Shown: positions 7,511 through 16,948, numbered from the stretch's first letter. The stretch: DNA of 64,000 nt from Paenibacillus_F sp047238265 (GCF_047238265.1 NZ_JBDFMM010000001.1:5778634-5842633), one strand, 5' to 3'. Numbers and translations are program-made. Notes: generated from the sequence alone by a model not told the origin.

Positions 7511-8371
7511 TTATTCTACTGGCGGCAGCGAAGTTCGCAGCAGGGTGTCCATGTCGGCAATCGGTATGGCCAAACCAGCTTCTATCATTTGGTTTTGATG
7601 CTCGACATCGGCAGTGGCGAATACAACGGCGATGGCTTTGCCACGCTTGTTAATAACGGGAGAGCCGCTATTGCCCTTATAGACCGGCGCATCAAGGGCC
7701 ATGACCGGCGTCTGACGGCCTTGGATCGGGACCAAGCCGATAATAGCCCCTTTAATGGCGATTTGCGTGAGGTGAAGCGGATTGCCAATCACGTAGATTT
7801 GTTCATCCGGCTCCCACTGTTTGTTGTCTCGCTCGACTTCAATAAACGGCAGCCGTTGATCCCCGATGTCCGCCTTCAGTATGGCGATATCCAGATCGGG
7901 ATCACTGCCCGACAGCTCCGCTTTATAACTCTGACTTTGCCCCGGGAATTTCACTATAATATAGCCGTTATCTTCAATGACGTGGTAGTTGGTCACAATA
8001 TAGCCCCCGTTAATGTGAAATCCGGTGCCCTTGCCGTTGTCCGTGCTGACTGTAACAACCGCTTCTTTATAGCTTTGGATTTCAGCTTGGCTGGATAATT
8101 CCCTCGACCCGAACAAGAGCGGGAGCGTCTTCATGTTGTAGATTTGCGGCCAGAAGACCAATATATTTCCGACTAGAGCGGCAACAAGCAGGAATATGAC
8201 CGTATTTCTGATCCACTTCCGCCGGTTGGCCGATGAACCCCCGTCGTCGTCGTCCTCTTCCGACTCAAAATCCCACTCCTCGTCTGCATATGGGTGGTCA
8301 TTCTCATGTTCTTGCTTCTCTTCGGAATGAGAAAGAGAGTTCTCTTTGTTTCGACTTGGATTATTTTCCAT
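7511..8371 (-). CDS. Membrane-anchored S1C trypsin-like serine protease without PDZ domain
   Basis: 286 aa, starting at 8371 after GGAGGG. Residues 1-50 are a very acidic cytoplasmic tail (EEWDFESEEDDDDGGSS), residues 54-74 a single membrane helix, and the rest an extracellular chymotrypsin-fold domain. Catalytic triad: H130 (TNYHV), D161 (DPDLDIAIL), S235 (GNSGSP). It ends soon after the protease domain, so the C-terminal PDZ domain of HtrA/DegP is absent. It sits between two ABC-F genes, all on the minus strand, but spacing suggests separate transcription. Substrate unknown; envelope quality control is the family's general role. A second protease of this clan (htrC) lies at 20.2-21.5 kb. 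Confidence 0.88.
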   Translation of the reverse strand: MENNPSRNKENSLSHSEEKQEHENDHPYADEEWDFESEEDDDDGGSSANRRKWIRNTVIFLLVAALVGNILVFWPQIYNMKTLPLLFGSRELSSQAEIQSYKEAVVTVSTDNGKGTGFHINGGYIVTNYHVIEDNGYIIVKFPGQSQSYKAELSGSDPDLDIAILKADIGDQRLPFIEVERDNKQWEPDEQIYVIGNPLHLTQIAIKGAIIGLVPIQGRQTPVMALDAPVYKGNSGSPVINKRGKAIAVVFATADVEHQNQMIEAGLAIPIADMDTLLRTSLPPVE

Positions 8372-8501
8372 GCGCATCCCTCCGTATTCGCCGTAATCTT
8401 GTCCCGTTATTGTATCATCAAACTGCCTATAATTGGGGGAGGATGGCGGCAACGTCCTGCGTCGCATTGAATACATTATTAGTCCAGTTGGGAATTCAAA
8501 C

Positions 8502-8527
8502 AAACCACTTCCGGAATGGAGTGGTTT
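8502..8527 (-). terminator. Rho-independent terminator, probably of the AT-rich ABC-F gene
   Basis: AAACCACTTCC pairs with GGAGTGGTTT across a short loop. On the minus strand the 3' side runs into GTTTGAATT. It lies between the ABC-F gene ending at 8605 and the protease start. Confidence 0.6.
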
Positions 8528-8604
8528 ATTTGGGTTACATCGTTGATATTTTTCCACTATCATCATGTTTTATTGCTAACTGACCTCACTTCGAGGGTTG
8601 TCCT

Positions 8605-10344
8605 TTAAAGCCTTTTAATCAGCTCTTCCAGCTCCTCTACCAATCCTTTTGCAAGTTCAAAATTAGTATCTTTTAAAGCCCATTCTATTTTCATTTCAAC
8701 TGACTTTTTGTTTTGTTCCGCTTCTAAATAGTCTTTATCAAAATGACTAGCATAAATCATCTGTCTAAATTTTCGCATACTCATTTTTCTAATCGTCTTA
8801 TCTTCAATGATTAATACATAATCCATCCCATTTACAACAGTATAGAAATCATGAGATATCATGAGAATCGCACCTTTATAATCTTCAATGGCTTTTTCCA
8901 GTGCAATTTGCGTATAGGTGTCTAAATGGCTTGTAGGTTCATCAAGAAGCAATACGTTTGCCTTACTGGCAGAAACTTTGGCCAATTGGAGTATGTTTTT
9001 TTCTCCACCAGATAAAGATCCTATCTTCTGATTAACGATTTCTCCTTCAAAGCCATAGTGAGAGATATACGATCTAACCTCATCATAAGTACTAAACCCG
9101 GCCTCAATGAATTCTTCTAGTATTGTATTAGAATCCTTTAACACCTCGCCTTGAAACTGAGATAGATAAGTCACTTTTGCATCCGCATTTATTTCAATGG
9201 AAGCATGATTATTTTTAAAGATGTCTCGAAGTAAGGTTGTTTTCCCGGTACCGTTTGGACCGATAATAGCTACTTTATCCGTAGATTTTATCTCAAAGCT
9301 AACCTTGTCTAACAGCAGCTCATCAAAAGCAACCCTATAATTACTGACCTTTACAACAATGGTGTCTTCAATCTCATGATCAATATCAAAACTAATATTC
9401 GGCTGCTTAATATCAACAAATGGCGCTTTAATTCTACGCGCTTCCAATCTCTCTTGAAATCTAACTCTAGCTTTTAACGCCCTCCCTCTGGATGCTTCTG
9501 AATTAATAGTTGCGATAGCTCTAAGATTATCAATAATGTTATCGTATCTCTCAATTTCTTCTTGTTCAGCGACTGCGATTTCTTGCAACTCAATTTTTGT
9601 CTGAAGTAATGAGAAATTATACTCAATATATCGCCCATCGAACTCTTGGATCTCCCTATTTTCAAGGTGTATAATTTTGTTGAAACAATGATTGAGTAGA
9701 TATCGGTTGTGCGTAACAACTAGCAGCATTCCTTTGTGAGAGTTAATAAGTTTTTTAAGAGCATTTAGATTTTCGAAGTCTAAAAACACATCCGGTTCGT
9801 CCATAATCATTAAGTCGGGACGATTAAGCATTTCCTTCATCACTTGAATAAGTTTGAATTCCCCGCCGCTCAGGTCGGCTACCTTACTATCTCTTCGCTT
9901 CATAAGGTTTGCTACATTTAGCTGCTTATGAATGTTGCTTTCAAAATCATCCCCGCCAATAGCATCCCATGCGTCTAAAGCGAATTGATACTTTTCCAGT
10001 AACGGCTCTATATCTGTTGAGGTTTCCATTTCCGTACAAATCGATTGAATTTCATTTTGAAGCTTTATAAATGGTTCTCCTATATATTCAAAAACGGTTG
10101 TTTCTTTCGTGTTGTCTAGTTCTGAGAACTGACTTACGTATCCAATTGTACAATCGGGGTCCATCTCTAATTTACCATCGAAAAGATATCTTTCCGGGTC
10201 GATCAGTATATCTATCAAAGTGCTTTTCCCACTGCCGCTTGTTCCGATAAAAGCGCAATGTTGTGCTTCTTCTAACGTAAATGAAATGTTGTTAAATAGT
10301 TCTTTTTGCGGAAACGAGAAGGATAAGTTATCGACTTTTATCAT
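8605..10344 (-). CDS. ABC-F family ATPase, AT-rich, probably horizontally acquired
   Basis: 579 aa; the start at 10344 follows AAAGG at 7 nt. Cassette 1 has Walker A GTSGSGKST, signature LSGGEF and an unusual Walker B end MDEPDVFLD (Asp instead of the usual DEPT). Cassette 2 has GPNGTGKTT, LSGGEK and LLLDEPTSHLD with the HDF switch. The linker is helical (LQTKIELQEIAVAEQEEIER). A C-terminal extension, roughly residues 530-579, is rich in Lys/Glu (KKSVEMKIEW, VEELEELIKRL) and may be coiled coil. The base composition is clearly AT-richer than the flanking GC-rich genes, which suggests transfer. Candidate antibiotic ribosome-protection factor, but a housekeeping role is not excluded. Confidence 0.87.
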   Translation of the reverse strand: MIKVDNLSFSFPQKELFNNISFTLEEAQHCAFIGTSGSGKSTLIDILIDPERYLFDGKLEMDPDCTIGYVSQFSELDNTKETTVFEYIGEPFIKLQNEIQSICTEMETSTDIEPLLEKYQFALDAWDAIGGDDFESNIHKQLNVANLMKRRDSKVADLSGGEFKLIQVMKEMLNRPDLMIMDEPDVFLDFENLNALKKLINSHKGMLLVVTHNRYLLNHCFNKIIHLENREIQEFDGRYIEYNFSLLQTKIELQEIAVAEQEEIERYDNIIDNLRAIATINSEASRGRALKARVRFQERLEARRIKAPFVDIKQPNISFDIDHEIEDTIVVKVSNYRVAFDELLLDKVSFEIKSTDKVAIIGPNGTGKTTLLRDIFKNNHASIEINADAKVTYLSQFQGEVLKDSNTILEEFIEAGFSTYDEVRSYISHYGFEGEIVNQKIGSLSGGEKNILQLAKVSASKANVLLLDEPTSHLDTYTQIALEKAIEDYKGAILMISHDFYTVVNGMDYVLIIEDKTIRKMSMRKFRQMIYASHFDKDYLEAEQNKKSVEMKIEWALKDTNFELAKGLVEELEELIKRL

Positions 10345-10637
10345 AGTATTACCTTTCTTTATCACTAAAATAGTGGCTATTAGATGGATTGCAAACCATG
10401 GATTTTGAATTTACCGCTGTTAGAGTAACACTGTTTACAACCAACTTCAATCCCATTGTATCCCTTGTGGTCCTTATCGGACTAGCTGTCATTGCGGCGG
10501 GTGGTCGTTTTTAAGCCGATGTTAATCAGGTCTTAGATCAAGGGTCTTTGGGCTGCATGCCATCTTTATCATTTATCGTTATAATGAAGGGAGGGATTTA
10601 CGAGCGGCCAAAGCTCAAGAAAGGAATGTCCGGCATT

Positions 10638-11822
10638 ATGACGATAACCGAGTCAAATCGACTGAGCGAGCTGAGCATTGAAGAGTGTCAGAGCCTGATC
10701 GCAGGCTGCGCCGAGGGAGCGGCGAGCAGCCCGTTTCAAATAAACTACGGTAACGAAGTGCGCTCCAAAGTGCGTCTCTTTCTGTCCGAATTGACACCCG
10801 AGGAGGCCTGGCTGCTCGAGCTGAACATCGGGCTGTTTTTGCTTCGCAAGCAATCGACCGACCGCCACTCGGGCTACTTCACCCAGGTGGCGGCATCCGA
10901 GACGATAGATACGATTGAGGCTCACCTCAATAGCGGCTTGCCGCCGGAGATCGCGGTCAAGCATCAAGGGCGACTGCTGGAGACGGCCGTTTACATCCGC
11001 GAAACGGTAAAGGCGAATGCGTGGTTCCCGCCAGCCTATTTGGATATCTATGTGGAGCTGTGGTTGATCCTGGTATCGTCCGATGCGGACAGCCCTCGCC
11101 TCTTTAAGGAGGAGCTGTCCCATTTGGCCGATGGATTCAGCAAGGAAAATAAGCTCTTCCCGCTTGTCGCCCGCGCTTGGATTCACTTCTGGCTTCAAGA
11201 GGATCAAGCTGCTTGGCGGCTGCTCGAAGCAGCGGAGCGGCATCGGCTGAATCCCGGGCATGTGTTCCGCTTTCTGCGCGTGCTGGAGGAGACTGGCGAA
11301 TGGATACGGCTAGAGGCTTGGCTAAGCCATTGCGCCACCGAGCGGGTCGGTCGCAGCCCCGGTAGCCTGGATAGGTATGGACGCTACTGGGAAGCCGTCG
11401 TCGGACAATTGCCGGAGGCCGAGAGGAACATGTGGAGCGCGATTACGAGCCTGCTTCCCTACTCCAGCAGCCTGTACGAGGAGAACTTGATGCGCTTCGG
11501 CCGTTGGCGCCAGTGGGTTGATTATCAGCTTAGCCTCGGCAGCGATCCGCTCGACTTCCGGGCGAAGGATCTGCAGCCCATCGAGAAGGAGGCCCCGGAG
11601 GCACTGCTGCCGTTCTACCACCAAGGCATAGAGAAATACGTGTTGCTAAGAAACCGCCACGGCTACAAGCGGGCGGTGAAGCTGCTCAAACGGCTGGCCA
11701 AGCTGTACAAGAAGCTAAAGCGTGAGCAGCGGTGGGACGTGTACATAGAGACATTCGTGAGCCGGCATAGCCGGCTGCGGGCCCTTCAGGAAGAGCTGCG
11801 GAAAGGAAAGCTGATTCCATGA
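10638..11822 (+). CDS. Partner protein of the SNF2 ATPase, resembles a SWIM-zinc-finger protein lacking the SWIM domain
   Basis: About 394 aa, largely helical, rich in Leu, Trp and Arg. In Paenibacillus and relatives the gene just before this SNF2 ATPase encodes a SWIM zinc-finger protein with an N-terminal CxC..CxH motif (family knowledge). Here no such motif is present and no upstream sequence encodes one, so the N-terminus appears lost. The start is uncertain: 10638 (AAGGA too far away), 10626 or 10548 are possible. Its stop overlaps the SNF2 start by 4 bp (ATGA), so the two are translationally coupled. GC is high, like the SNF2 gene. Probably a cofactor of the ATPase; possibly a truncated gene. 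Confidence 0.65.
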   Translation: MTITESNRLSELSIEECQSLIAGCAEGAASSPFQINYGNEVRSKVRLFLSELTPEEAWLLELNIGLFLLRKQSTDRHSGYFTQVAASETIDTIEAHLNSGLPPEIAVKHQGRLLETAVYIRETVKANAWFPPAYLDIYVELWLILVSSDADSPRLFKEELSHLADGFSKENKLFPLVARAWIHFWLQEDQAAWRLLEAAERHRLNPGHVFRFLRVLEETGEWIRLEAWLSHCATERVGRSPGSLDRYGRYWEAVVGQLPEAERNMWSAITSLLPYSSSLYEENLMRFGRWRQWVDYQLSLGSDPLDFRAKDLQPIEKEAPEALLPFYHQGIEKYVLLRNRHGYKRAVKLLKRLAKLYKKLKREQRWDVYIETFVSRHSRLRALQEELRKGKLIP

Positions 11823-14821
11823 CGACGATCGATAATCTGGATACCATCGCGGTTCGAATGATGTTGACATCGCATGGCGACGCGTTGTTCTTCGCGGACC
11901 CGGATTCGCTGCGGGAGTGGACCGGGCTTCAACTGAAGCATCGCCTGTTCGCCTGGCACGAGCCGTCCTTCTATGGCACCGAGCTGGAGCTCGTCAAGGT
12001 CGGGGAGCTCGAAGCCATTGTGCTGCCCGCCGAAGAGGTCATCCCCTTCTTTGCATCTGGACCTCTACTGGCGCATATCGAGTGGAAGTGGGAAGACGAT
12101 GCCGCGCGCTTGGCCGAATTGGCGCCATTGCTGGCCGAATGTCTGGAGAAGCGGCTGTACGCGCCCGATCTTGCGGCTTACCGCAGCGGCTCGCTGCGCT
12201 GGAGCTGGGATGCGGCGGCGGTCGGTGCGACCTTCGGACAGGCGCGCCGCGACGAACTGGACCTGAAGAGCGGCAGTTGGAGCGATGAGGCGCGTGACGG
12301 GCTGAAGGCGGCCTTCTCGGCGGCTGTCATGAGCCGCTTCTACGGAACGGAGCCGGACGAGGCGGATCTGCGCCGCGAATTCCCGGCCCTGTTCGCGCGT
12401 GAGAACGCGGCGGCCGCGACGGCGGGACTGGACGACGAGAGCTGGCTCGTGCAGATTGGCTGGAAAGCGGATGTCGCGCCGTTCCGCCCCTTGCTGCAAC
12501 TATTGGAGCCATGGGAGGGCGACGAGCACTCCCGCTGGCGGCTGCGGTTCGTGCTGCAGGACAAGAACGATCCGGCTAAGCTCCGCAGAGTACGGCTCGG
12601 CGACGACGGCTCGGCGGTCGGCAAGTGGCCTGACGCATGGGCGGAGGCTGTCCGCAGCCGCTCGAACGGTTGGCTGCAACGGTTGCGAGCCAGCCTTCCG
12701 CACGATCGGCTGTCGCGCGGCGAGGACGTGCTCGGCAAGCCGCTTGACGACGAGGCGGCCTGGCGGTTTCTGAACGAGGACAGCCGCCGGTTGCTCGAAG
12801 GCGGCTGGCAGGTGCTGCTGCCCGCATGGTGGGAAGCCGCCAGCCGCAAGAAACCGCGGCTGCGCGCGGCGGTGCAGTCGGAGGACGAGTCCAAAGAGCG
12901 TGGCGGCGGCAAGTCTTTATTCGGGCTGGACGCGATTCTGAGCTTCAACTGGCGCATCTCTATCGGCGGCGCCGACCTGAACGAGGAGGAGTTCGACGAG
13001 CTGCTCGCGCGAGGGGAGCGTCTCGTGAAGTTCCGGGACCGCTGGATCGTGCTCGACCCGGCGCTGATTGCCCAGATCCGCCGCATGATGGAAGGCATGG
13101 ACAAGAGCCAGGGATTGAGCTTCCAGGATGTACTGCAATTGCATTTGCTCTCGCAGGCCGAGACGGACGCCGGCGCGGATGGCGGGGCCACGGATGCCGG
13201 CGCGGAGACATTCGGGACCCATGCTGCTCGTGTTGGGCTCGATGTCGAGCTGAACGCGCATTTGACCGAGCTATTCGCCAAGATTAATCAGCAGAGCGAA
13301 TGGCCGCGGCTCGATCCGCCGGCCGGTCTGCGTGCCGAGCTGCGCAGCTACCAGCAGGACGGATTCGCCTGGCTGGCTTTTCTCCGCCGCTTCGGGCTCG
13401 GGGCCTGTCTCGCGGACGACATGGGCCTCGGCAAGACGGTCCAGTTGATTGCCTACCTGCTCTACGCCAAGGAACAGGCGGACGAGGGGATGGGACTCCC
13501 TTCGCTTATCGTCTGCCCCACGTCGGTGCTCGGCAACTGGCAGAAGGAGATCTCCCGCTTTGCCCCGTCGCTGCGAGTGGCCATGCATTACGGCTCCGGG
13601 CGTAAGAGCGGCGACGCGTTCCGGAACGAGGCCCGCAGCGTTGACGTCATGCTGACCTCCTTTGCTACAGCCTCGCTCGACCAGGAGACGCTCGCCGGAT
13701 TCCAATGGGGCGCCGTCTGTTTGGACGAGGCCCAGAACATTAAGAATGCCGGGACCAGACAGGCCGCGGCGGTCAAGAGCTTTCCCGCGCTCCATCGCAT
13801 CGCGCTCACCGGGACGCCGATCGAGAACCGGTTGGCGGAGCTATGGTCCATCTATGATTTTATCGTGCCCACCTATCTCGGGGCCGCCAAGTCGTTCCAG
13901 GAACGGTTCGCCTCTCCGATCGAGCGCGAGCAGGACGGGCGTCGCACGGCTGAACTAAAACGGCTAGTGAAACCGTTCATGCTGCGACGCAAGAAGAAGG
14001 ATCCCGCCATCCAGCTCGACCTGCCGGACAAAAACGAGATGAAGACGTATGTTCCACTGACCTCCGAGCAGGCCGCCCTGTACGACAATTGCGTTAAGGA
14101 GCTGCTAGAGAAGCTGAGGAAGCTCGACGGCATCCAGCGCAAAGGCGCTATTCTCGGGGCGCTGACGCGGCTCAAGCAGGCTTGCGACCATCCGGCTCTG
14201 CTGGATGAGGATATGGGAACGGAGCTGGAGGATGGCCCTCTACATACGGAGGCGATCGTCGCCCGCTCCTCCAAGCTGGAGAGGCTGCTGGCCATTGTCA
14301 AGGAGCTGCGCGAGGCGGACGAGCGCTGCCTCATCTTCACGCAATATATCGGCATGGGCAAGATGATACAGGATGTGCTGCAGCGCGAGCTGGACGAACC
14401 CGTGCTATACCTGAACGGCAGCACGCCGAAGGCGCAGCGGGACCGGATGGTCGAACGGTTCCAGTCCCGCGACCTTCCGCCGTCCGAGCAGCCGAACGTG
14501 TTCATCCTCTCCCTCAAGGCGGGAGGCGTCGGGCTTAACTTGACCGCGGCGAACCACGTCTTCCACTTCGACCGCTGGTGGAACCCGGCCGTCGAGAACC
14601 AGGCGACCGACCGCGCCTACCGGATGGGCCAGACGCGCGACGTGCAGGTGCATAAATTCATCTCGCTCGGCACCCTCGAGGAGCGCATCGACGAGATGCT
14701 GGTGAACAAGCAGCAGCTAAGCGACAACGTCATCTCCAGCTCGGAGGGCTGGATTACCGAGCTGTCGACGGATGCGCTGCGGGAGTTGTTCTCGCTGCGG
14801 CGGGACTGGTCTCGCGATTAA
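11819..14821 (+). CDS. SNF2-family DNA-dependent ATPase/helicase-like protein
   Basis: 1000 aa. The N-terminal ~480 residues belong to the bacterial SNF2-associated region with no catalytic motifs. The SNF2_N domain starts at about residue 500 (LRSYQQDGFAWLAF): Walker A LADDMGLGKTVQ near residue 535, DEAQ box near residue 635 (VCLDEAQNIKN), motif III LTGTPIENR, and LRRKKKDP. Helicase_C contains LIFTQYIGMG, FILSLKAGGVGLNLT, HFDRWWNPAVENQATDRAYR and the GQ motif. The length is typical of Bacillales SNF2 proteins (HepA/YwqA group). Motor proteins of this class slide or remodel nucleoprotein; roles in repair, transcription recycling and phage defence are known for relatives. The very high GC differs from both flanks. 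Confidence 0.93.
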   Translation: MTTIDNLDTIAVRMMLTSHGDALFFADPDSLREWTGLQLKHRLFAWHEPSFYGTELELVKVGELEAIVLPAEEVIPFFASGPLLAHIEWKWEDDAARLAELAPLLAECLEKRLYAPDLAAYRSGSLRWSWDAAAVGATFGQARRDELDLKSGSWSDEARDGLKAAFSAAVMSRFYGTEPDEADLRREFPALFARENAAAATAGLDDESWLVQIGWKADVAPFRPLLQLLEPWEGDEHSRWRLRFVLQDKNDPAKLRRVRLGDDGSAVGKWPDAWAEAVRSRSNGWLQRLRASLPHDRLSRGEDVLGKPLDDEAAWRFLNEDSRRLLEGGWQVLLPAWWEAASRKKPRLRAAVQSEDESKERGGGKSLFGLDAILSFNWRISIGGADLNEEEFDELLARGERLVKFRDRWIVLDPALIAQIRRMMEGMDKSQGLSFQDVLQLHLLSQAETDAGADGGATDAGAETFGTHAARVGLDVELNAHLTELFAKINQQSEWPRLDPPAGLRAELRSYQQDGFAWLAFLRRFGLGACLADDMGLGKTVQLIAYLLYAKEQADEGMGLPSLIVCPTSVLGNWQKEISRFAPSLRVAMHYGSGRKSGDAFRNEARSVDVMLTSFATASLDQETLAGFQWGAVCLDEAQNIKNAGTRQAAAVKSFPALHRIALTGTPIENRLAELWSIYDFIVPTYLGAAKSFQERFASPIEREQDGRRTAELKRLVKPFMLRRKKKDPAIQLDLPDKNEMKTYVPLTSEQAALYDNCVKELLEKLRKLDGIQRKGAILGALTRLKQACDHPALLDEDMGTELEDGPLHTEAIVARSSKLERLLAIVKELREADERCLIFTQYIGMGKMIQDVLQRELDEPVLYLNGSTPKAQRDRMVERFQSRDLPPSEQPNVFILSLKAGGVGLNLTAANHVFHFDRWWNPAVENQATDRAYRMGQTRDVQVHKFISLGTLEERIDEMLVNKQQLSDNVISSSEGWITELSTDALRELFSLRRDWSRD

Positions 14822-14825
14822 GCGG

Positions 14826-15092
14826 GATTTGGGCAACCTGAATCCCGCTATGTCGACCCGCATCACCCGCGTTGCAGGGACTGGCACGCTTGTTACGACC
14901 GTTCACGGATCGATTATCAGCCTCGGCGTCGTCGTCGGATCCTTCATCGGAGGACTGACCATCGACAGCGGATACGGGCTCCACTCTCCGTTATGGGTCG
15001 GTTTTATTCTGGCGCTCCTGGGCTCAATTTCCTTGCTTCCCTACTTAAAGAGAGCTAAAGCGTCAGCCATCATGATGAAGAGTAAGTCTTAA
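14826..15092 (+). pseudogene. C-terminal remnant of an MFS transporter
   Basis: About 88 codons read as the last two membrane segments of a major-facilitator transporter: NPAMSTRITRVAGTGTLVTT, then VVGSFIGGLTIDSGYGLHSP and a final helix WVGFILALLGSISLLPYL with a basic tail. The pattern GG-IDSGYG-SPLWVG is typical of the end of Bacillales drug/sugar-efflux MFS proteins. There is no start codon or Shine-Dalgarno of its own, and the reading frame opens inside the last codons of the SNF2 gene. It is therefore a truncated leftover marking a recombination joint right after the SNF2 stop. Confidence 0.75.
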
Positions 15093-15300
15093 TTAGGCAG
15101 GGCTATCAGCCGCGAGCGGAGAAAATTCGGAAGACTTCCTGTTTACTGTGTCAGAAATCGATTAATGAAGTATGCCCCTAAAAGGATTGTTCGTAACCAG
15201 GTACAGCGTTTATACCAGTTTTAGCTGTAGGGCCAAAGTCTTCAACGATACGTGACTTATAAGACGTTAATAATACCATAAATTGTAATAAATAAAAGGA

Positions 15301-15325
15301 GCACCTAAATTTAGGTGCCCTTTTT
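15301..15325 (+). terminator. Rho-independent terminator
   Basis: GCACCTAAAT and its complement TTAGGTGC form a stem at 15301-15318, followed on the plus strand by CCTTTTTAT. It probably belonged to the truncated MFS gene and now may end SNF2 transcription. No other feature was seen in 15093-15461. Confidence 0.7.
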
Positions 15326-15461
15326 ATCCATGGGGATTAACTTTCCTTTAGAGGAGTGCCACATGTGGTCTCTCGTAAAGACGTAGATACCTTTTTGTTA
15401 TCCTGTTGTATGTGATGAAGAAGATCACCTTCTCAAAGCTGTCCTTTTCATAGGGTTTAGC

Positions 15462-16847
15462 TCACTGCTTTGTTTTTCTCCAAGCTGAGTTAGGCCCTTC
15501 TAAAAAAGGTACTCGCTCAATCAACCCTTCATCTCTCAACTTATAGAATACATTCTTCATTGTATTTTCTGACCTAATACCGGTTAATTCTCTTGCTTGC
15601 CTATTCCGAATTACCTCATTCTTCTCTAAAAAATCTAGTACTGACTGTTCAGGGCTAGCTAATGATGTATGGGGAATAATCACACGAACAAAGTTTCGCT
15701 CCTCTATTATTTCAGGACTCTTTAGTCTCCATTCTTTCATCTTTTGGAACGCAGTATTTAGGCCTTCTCCCATATCTTTATTAGGCGCTTTATTGTATCT
15801 GTGTAATGTTCTTACTACTTTCGTGTTTCTTGAGAATCGAGAATCTAAAATGTTCTCAACGGTTATATAACCTGGGAGTCTTCCTGGGCTAAGTACCTCT
15901 ATCCGATCATTAAATATTTGTATTTGTACATCATCCGAGATTGAGTAGTCTCGATGAATTATCGCATTAGTAATAATTTCGTGTATGGCCTCTGGCGGAT
16001 ACTCTACTGTCTTCAACCCATCCACAGTCCACATTTTGATTTCCGACATTATTTCTGTAACCTTCGCTACCGAATCATAAATTAAATTATAAAGAGGTCC
16101 TTCTAATGTATAGGAGTCTTTGAGGTGATCTCTTTCTGGATCATCTTCCCTTGTTTCGTAACGAGCTATCTTAACAGCGCACTTCCTTGGTAAATTAGGT
16201 GAAGGATTATCACTAAATAATAGAACTCCTGCAACTCTTGGATCAAAAGTTATTAAATCGACTAAATTTTCATTTACTACATATTCCAGTGAATCAGATT
16301 CAGTGGTAATTTGCTCAAGAAAATTTTTTATAGTCTTCGATTCCACAACTCTTTCTACTGGGATTGTTTTAACCAACTCATCCTCATAAGAAGAAGTCCC
16401 CTTCGCAAAAGCAAGTTCTTGAATTTTTTCCGGATCTTTAAACTGTATTGAAGAGGCATTGAAGCGAACATAAACAGAGTTATCAGAAGTTTTGTGGACT
16501 TGATTTCCCTTTTCAATTGCAAGAAGTAATACCAATCCATCCAATTCTGTACACTTTAGATATTTGTACTTAAAGTCAATTGATGGGGATAAGTGTATTA
16601 GGCTTTGAATTATGCTATTAAAATCCTCCATATCATTTGCACCGTTCCAGCGTTTAGAGGGGGATGGCTCATCTCCATCATCTGCTATACCAATAACAAG
16701 TTCTCCTCCATCAGCATTTGCAAATGCAACAGCATGTTTCTCTAGTTGTCTCGGTTGAACCCTCAATGCTTTTCTATCAAATAAATAGCTTTCCTGCTTT
16801 TCACAATAAGCTATAGCTTCATCTAAGGAGATTTCTTTTATTTTCAT
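15462..16847 (-). CDS. AlbA_2/Schlafen-type putative DNA-binding and ATP-binding protein
   Basis: 461 aa (a 467-aa form from ATG 16865 is possible; GGTG precedes 16847). Residues about 15-130 are an AlbA_2 (Schlafen AAA_4) domain: FDRKALRVQPRQLEKHAVAF, ANADGGELVIGIADDG, VYVRFNASSIQF. The middle resembles the HATPase_c_4 region of these proteins (EIITNAIIHRDYS, ISDDVQIQIFNDRIEVLSPG, GEGLNTAFQKM). The C-terminus is a winged helix (NEVIRNRQARELTGI, FYKLRDEGLIERVP). Such proteins are described as transcriptional regulators and are frequent in genomic islands and in some defence loci. It is much AT-richer than its flanks and monocistronic, so probably acquired. Function unproven. Confidence 0.85.
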   Translation of the reverse strand: MKIKEISLDEAIAYCEKQESYLFDRKALRVQPRQLEKHAVAFANADGGELVIGIADDGDEPSPSKRWNGANDMEDFNSIIQSLIHLSPSIDFKYKYLKCTELDGLVLLLAIEKGNQVHKTSDNSVYVRFNASSIQFKDPEKIQELAFAKGTSSYEDELVKTIPVERVVESKTIKNFLEQITTESDSLEYVVNENLVDLITFDPRVAGVLLFSDNPSPNLPRKCAVKIARYETREDDPERDHLKDSYTLEGPLYNLIYDSVAKVTEIMSEIKMWTVDGLKTVEYPPEAIHEIITNAIIHRDYSISDDVQIQIFNDRIEVLSPGRLPGYITVENILDSRFSRNTKVVRTLHRYNKAPNKDMGEGLNTAFQKMKEWRLKSPEIIEERNFVRVIIPHTSLASPEQSVLDFLEKNEVIRNRQARELTGIRSENTMKNVFYKLRDEGLIERVPFLEGPNSAWRKTKQ

Positions 16848-16948
16848 TAGTACTACACCGTCCATATTAATAGTCTAAGTCACAGCTAATAATAGATTAA
16901 CTTTCAGATTTTCAGGTGTCAACATTTAACTATTTTAAAAATTTCACC

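Noticed and set aside
7928..7945. CCCCGGGAATTT as another Noc-binding site
   Set aside because: Too many mismatches to the consensus outside the CCCGGG core.
10398..10514. 38-codon ORF with a hydrophobic stretch (NPIVSLVVLIGLAVIAAGG)
   Set aside because: No ribosome-binding site and stops shortly upstream; may be a remnant of a membrane protein, but nothing supports expression.
12340..13281. Long Ser/Arg-rich open frame antisense to the SNF2 gene
   Set aside because: Very high GC leaves all frames open here; composition is artefactual (Ser/Arg/Pro runs).
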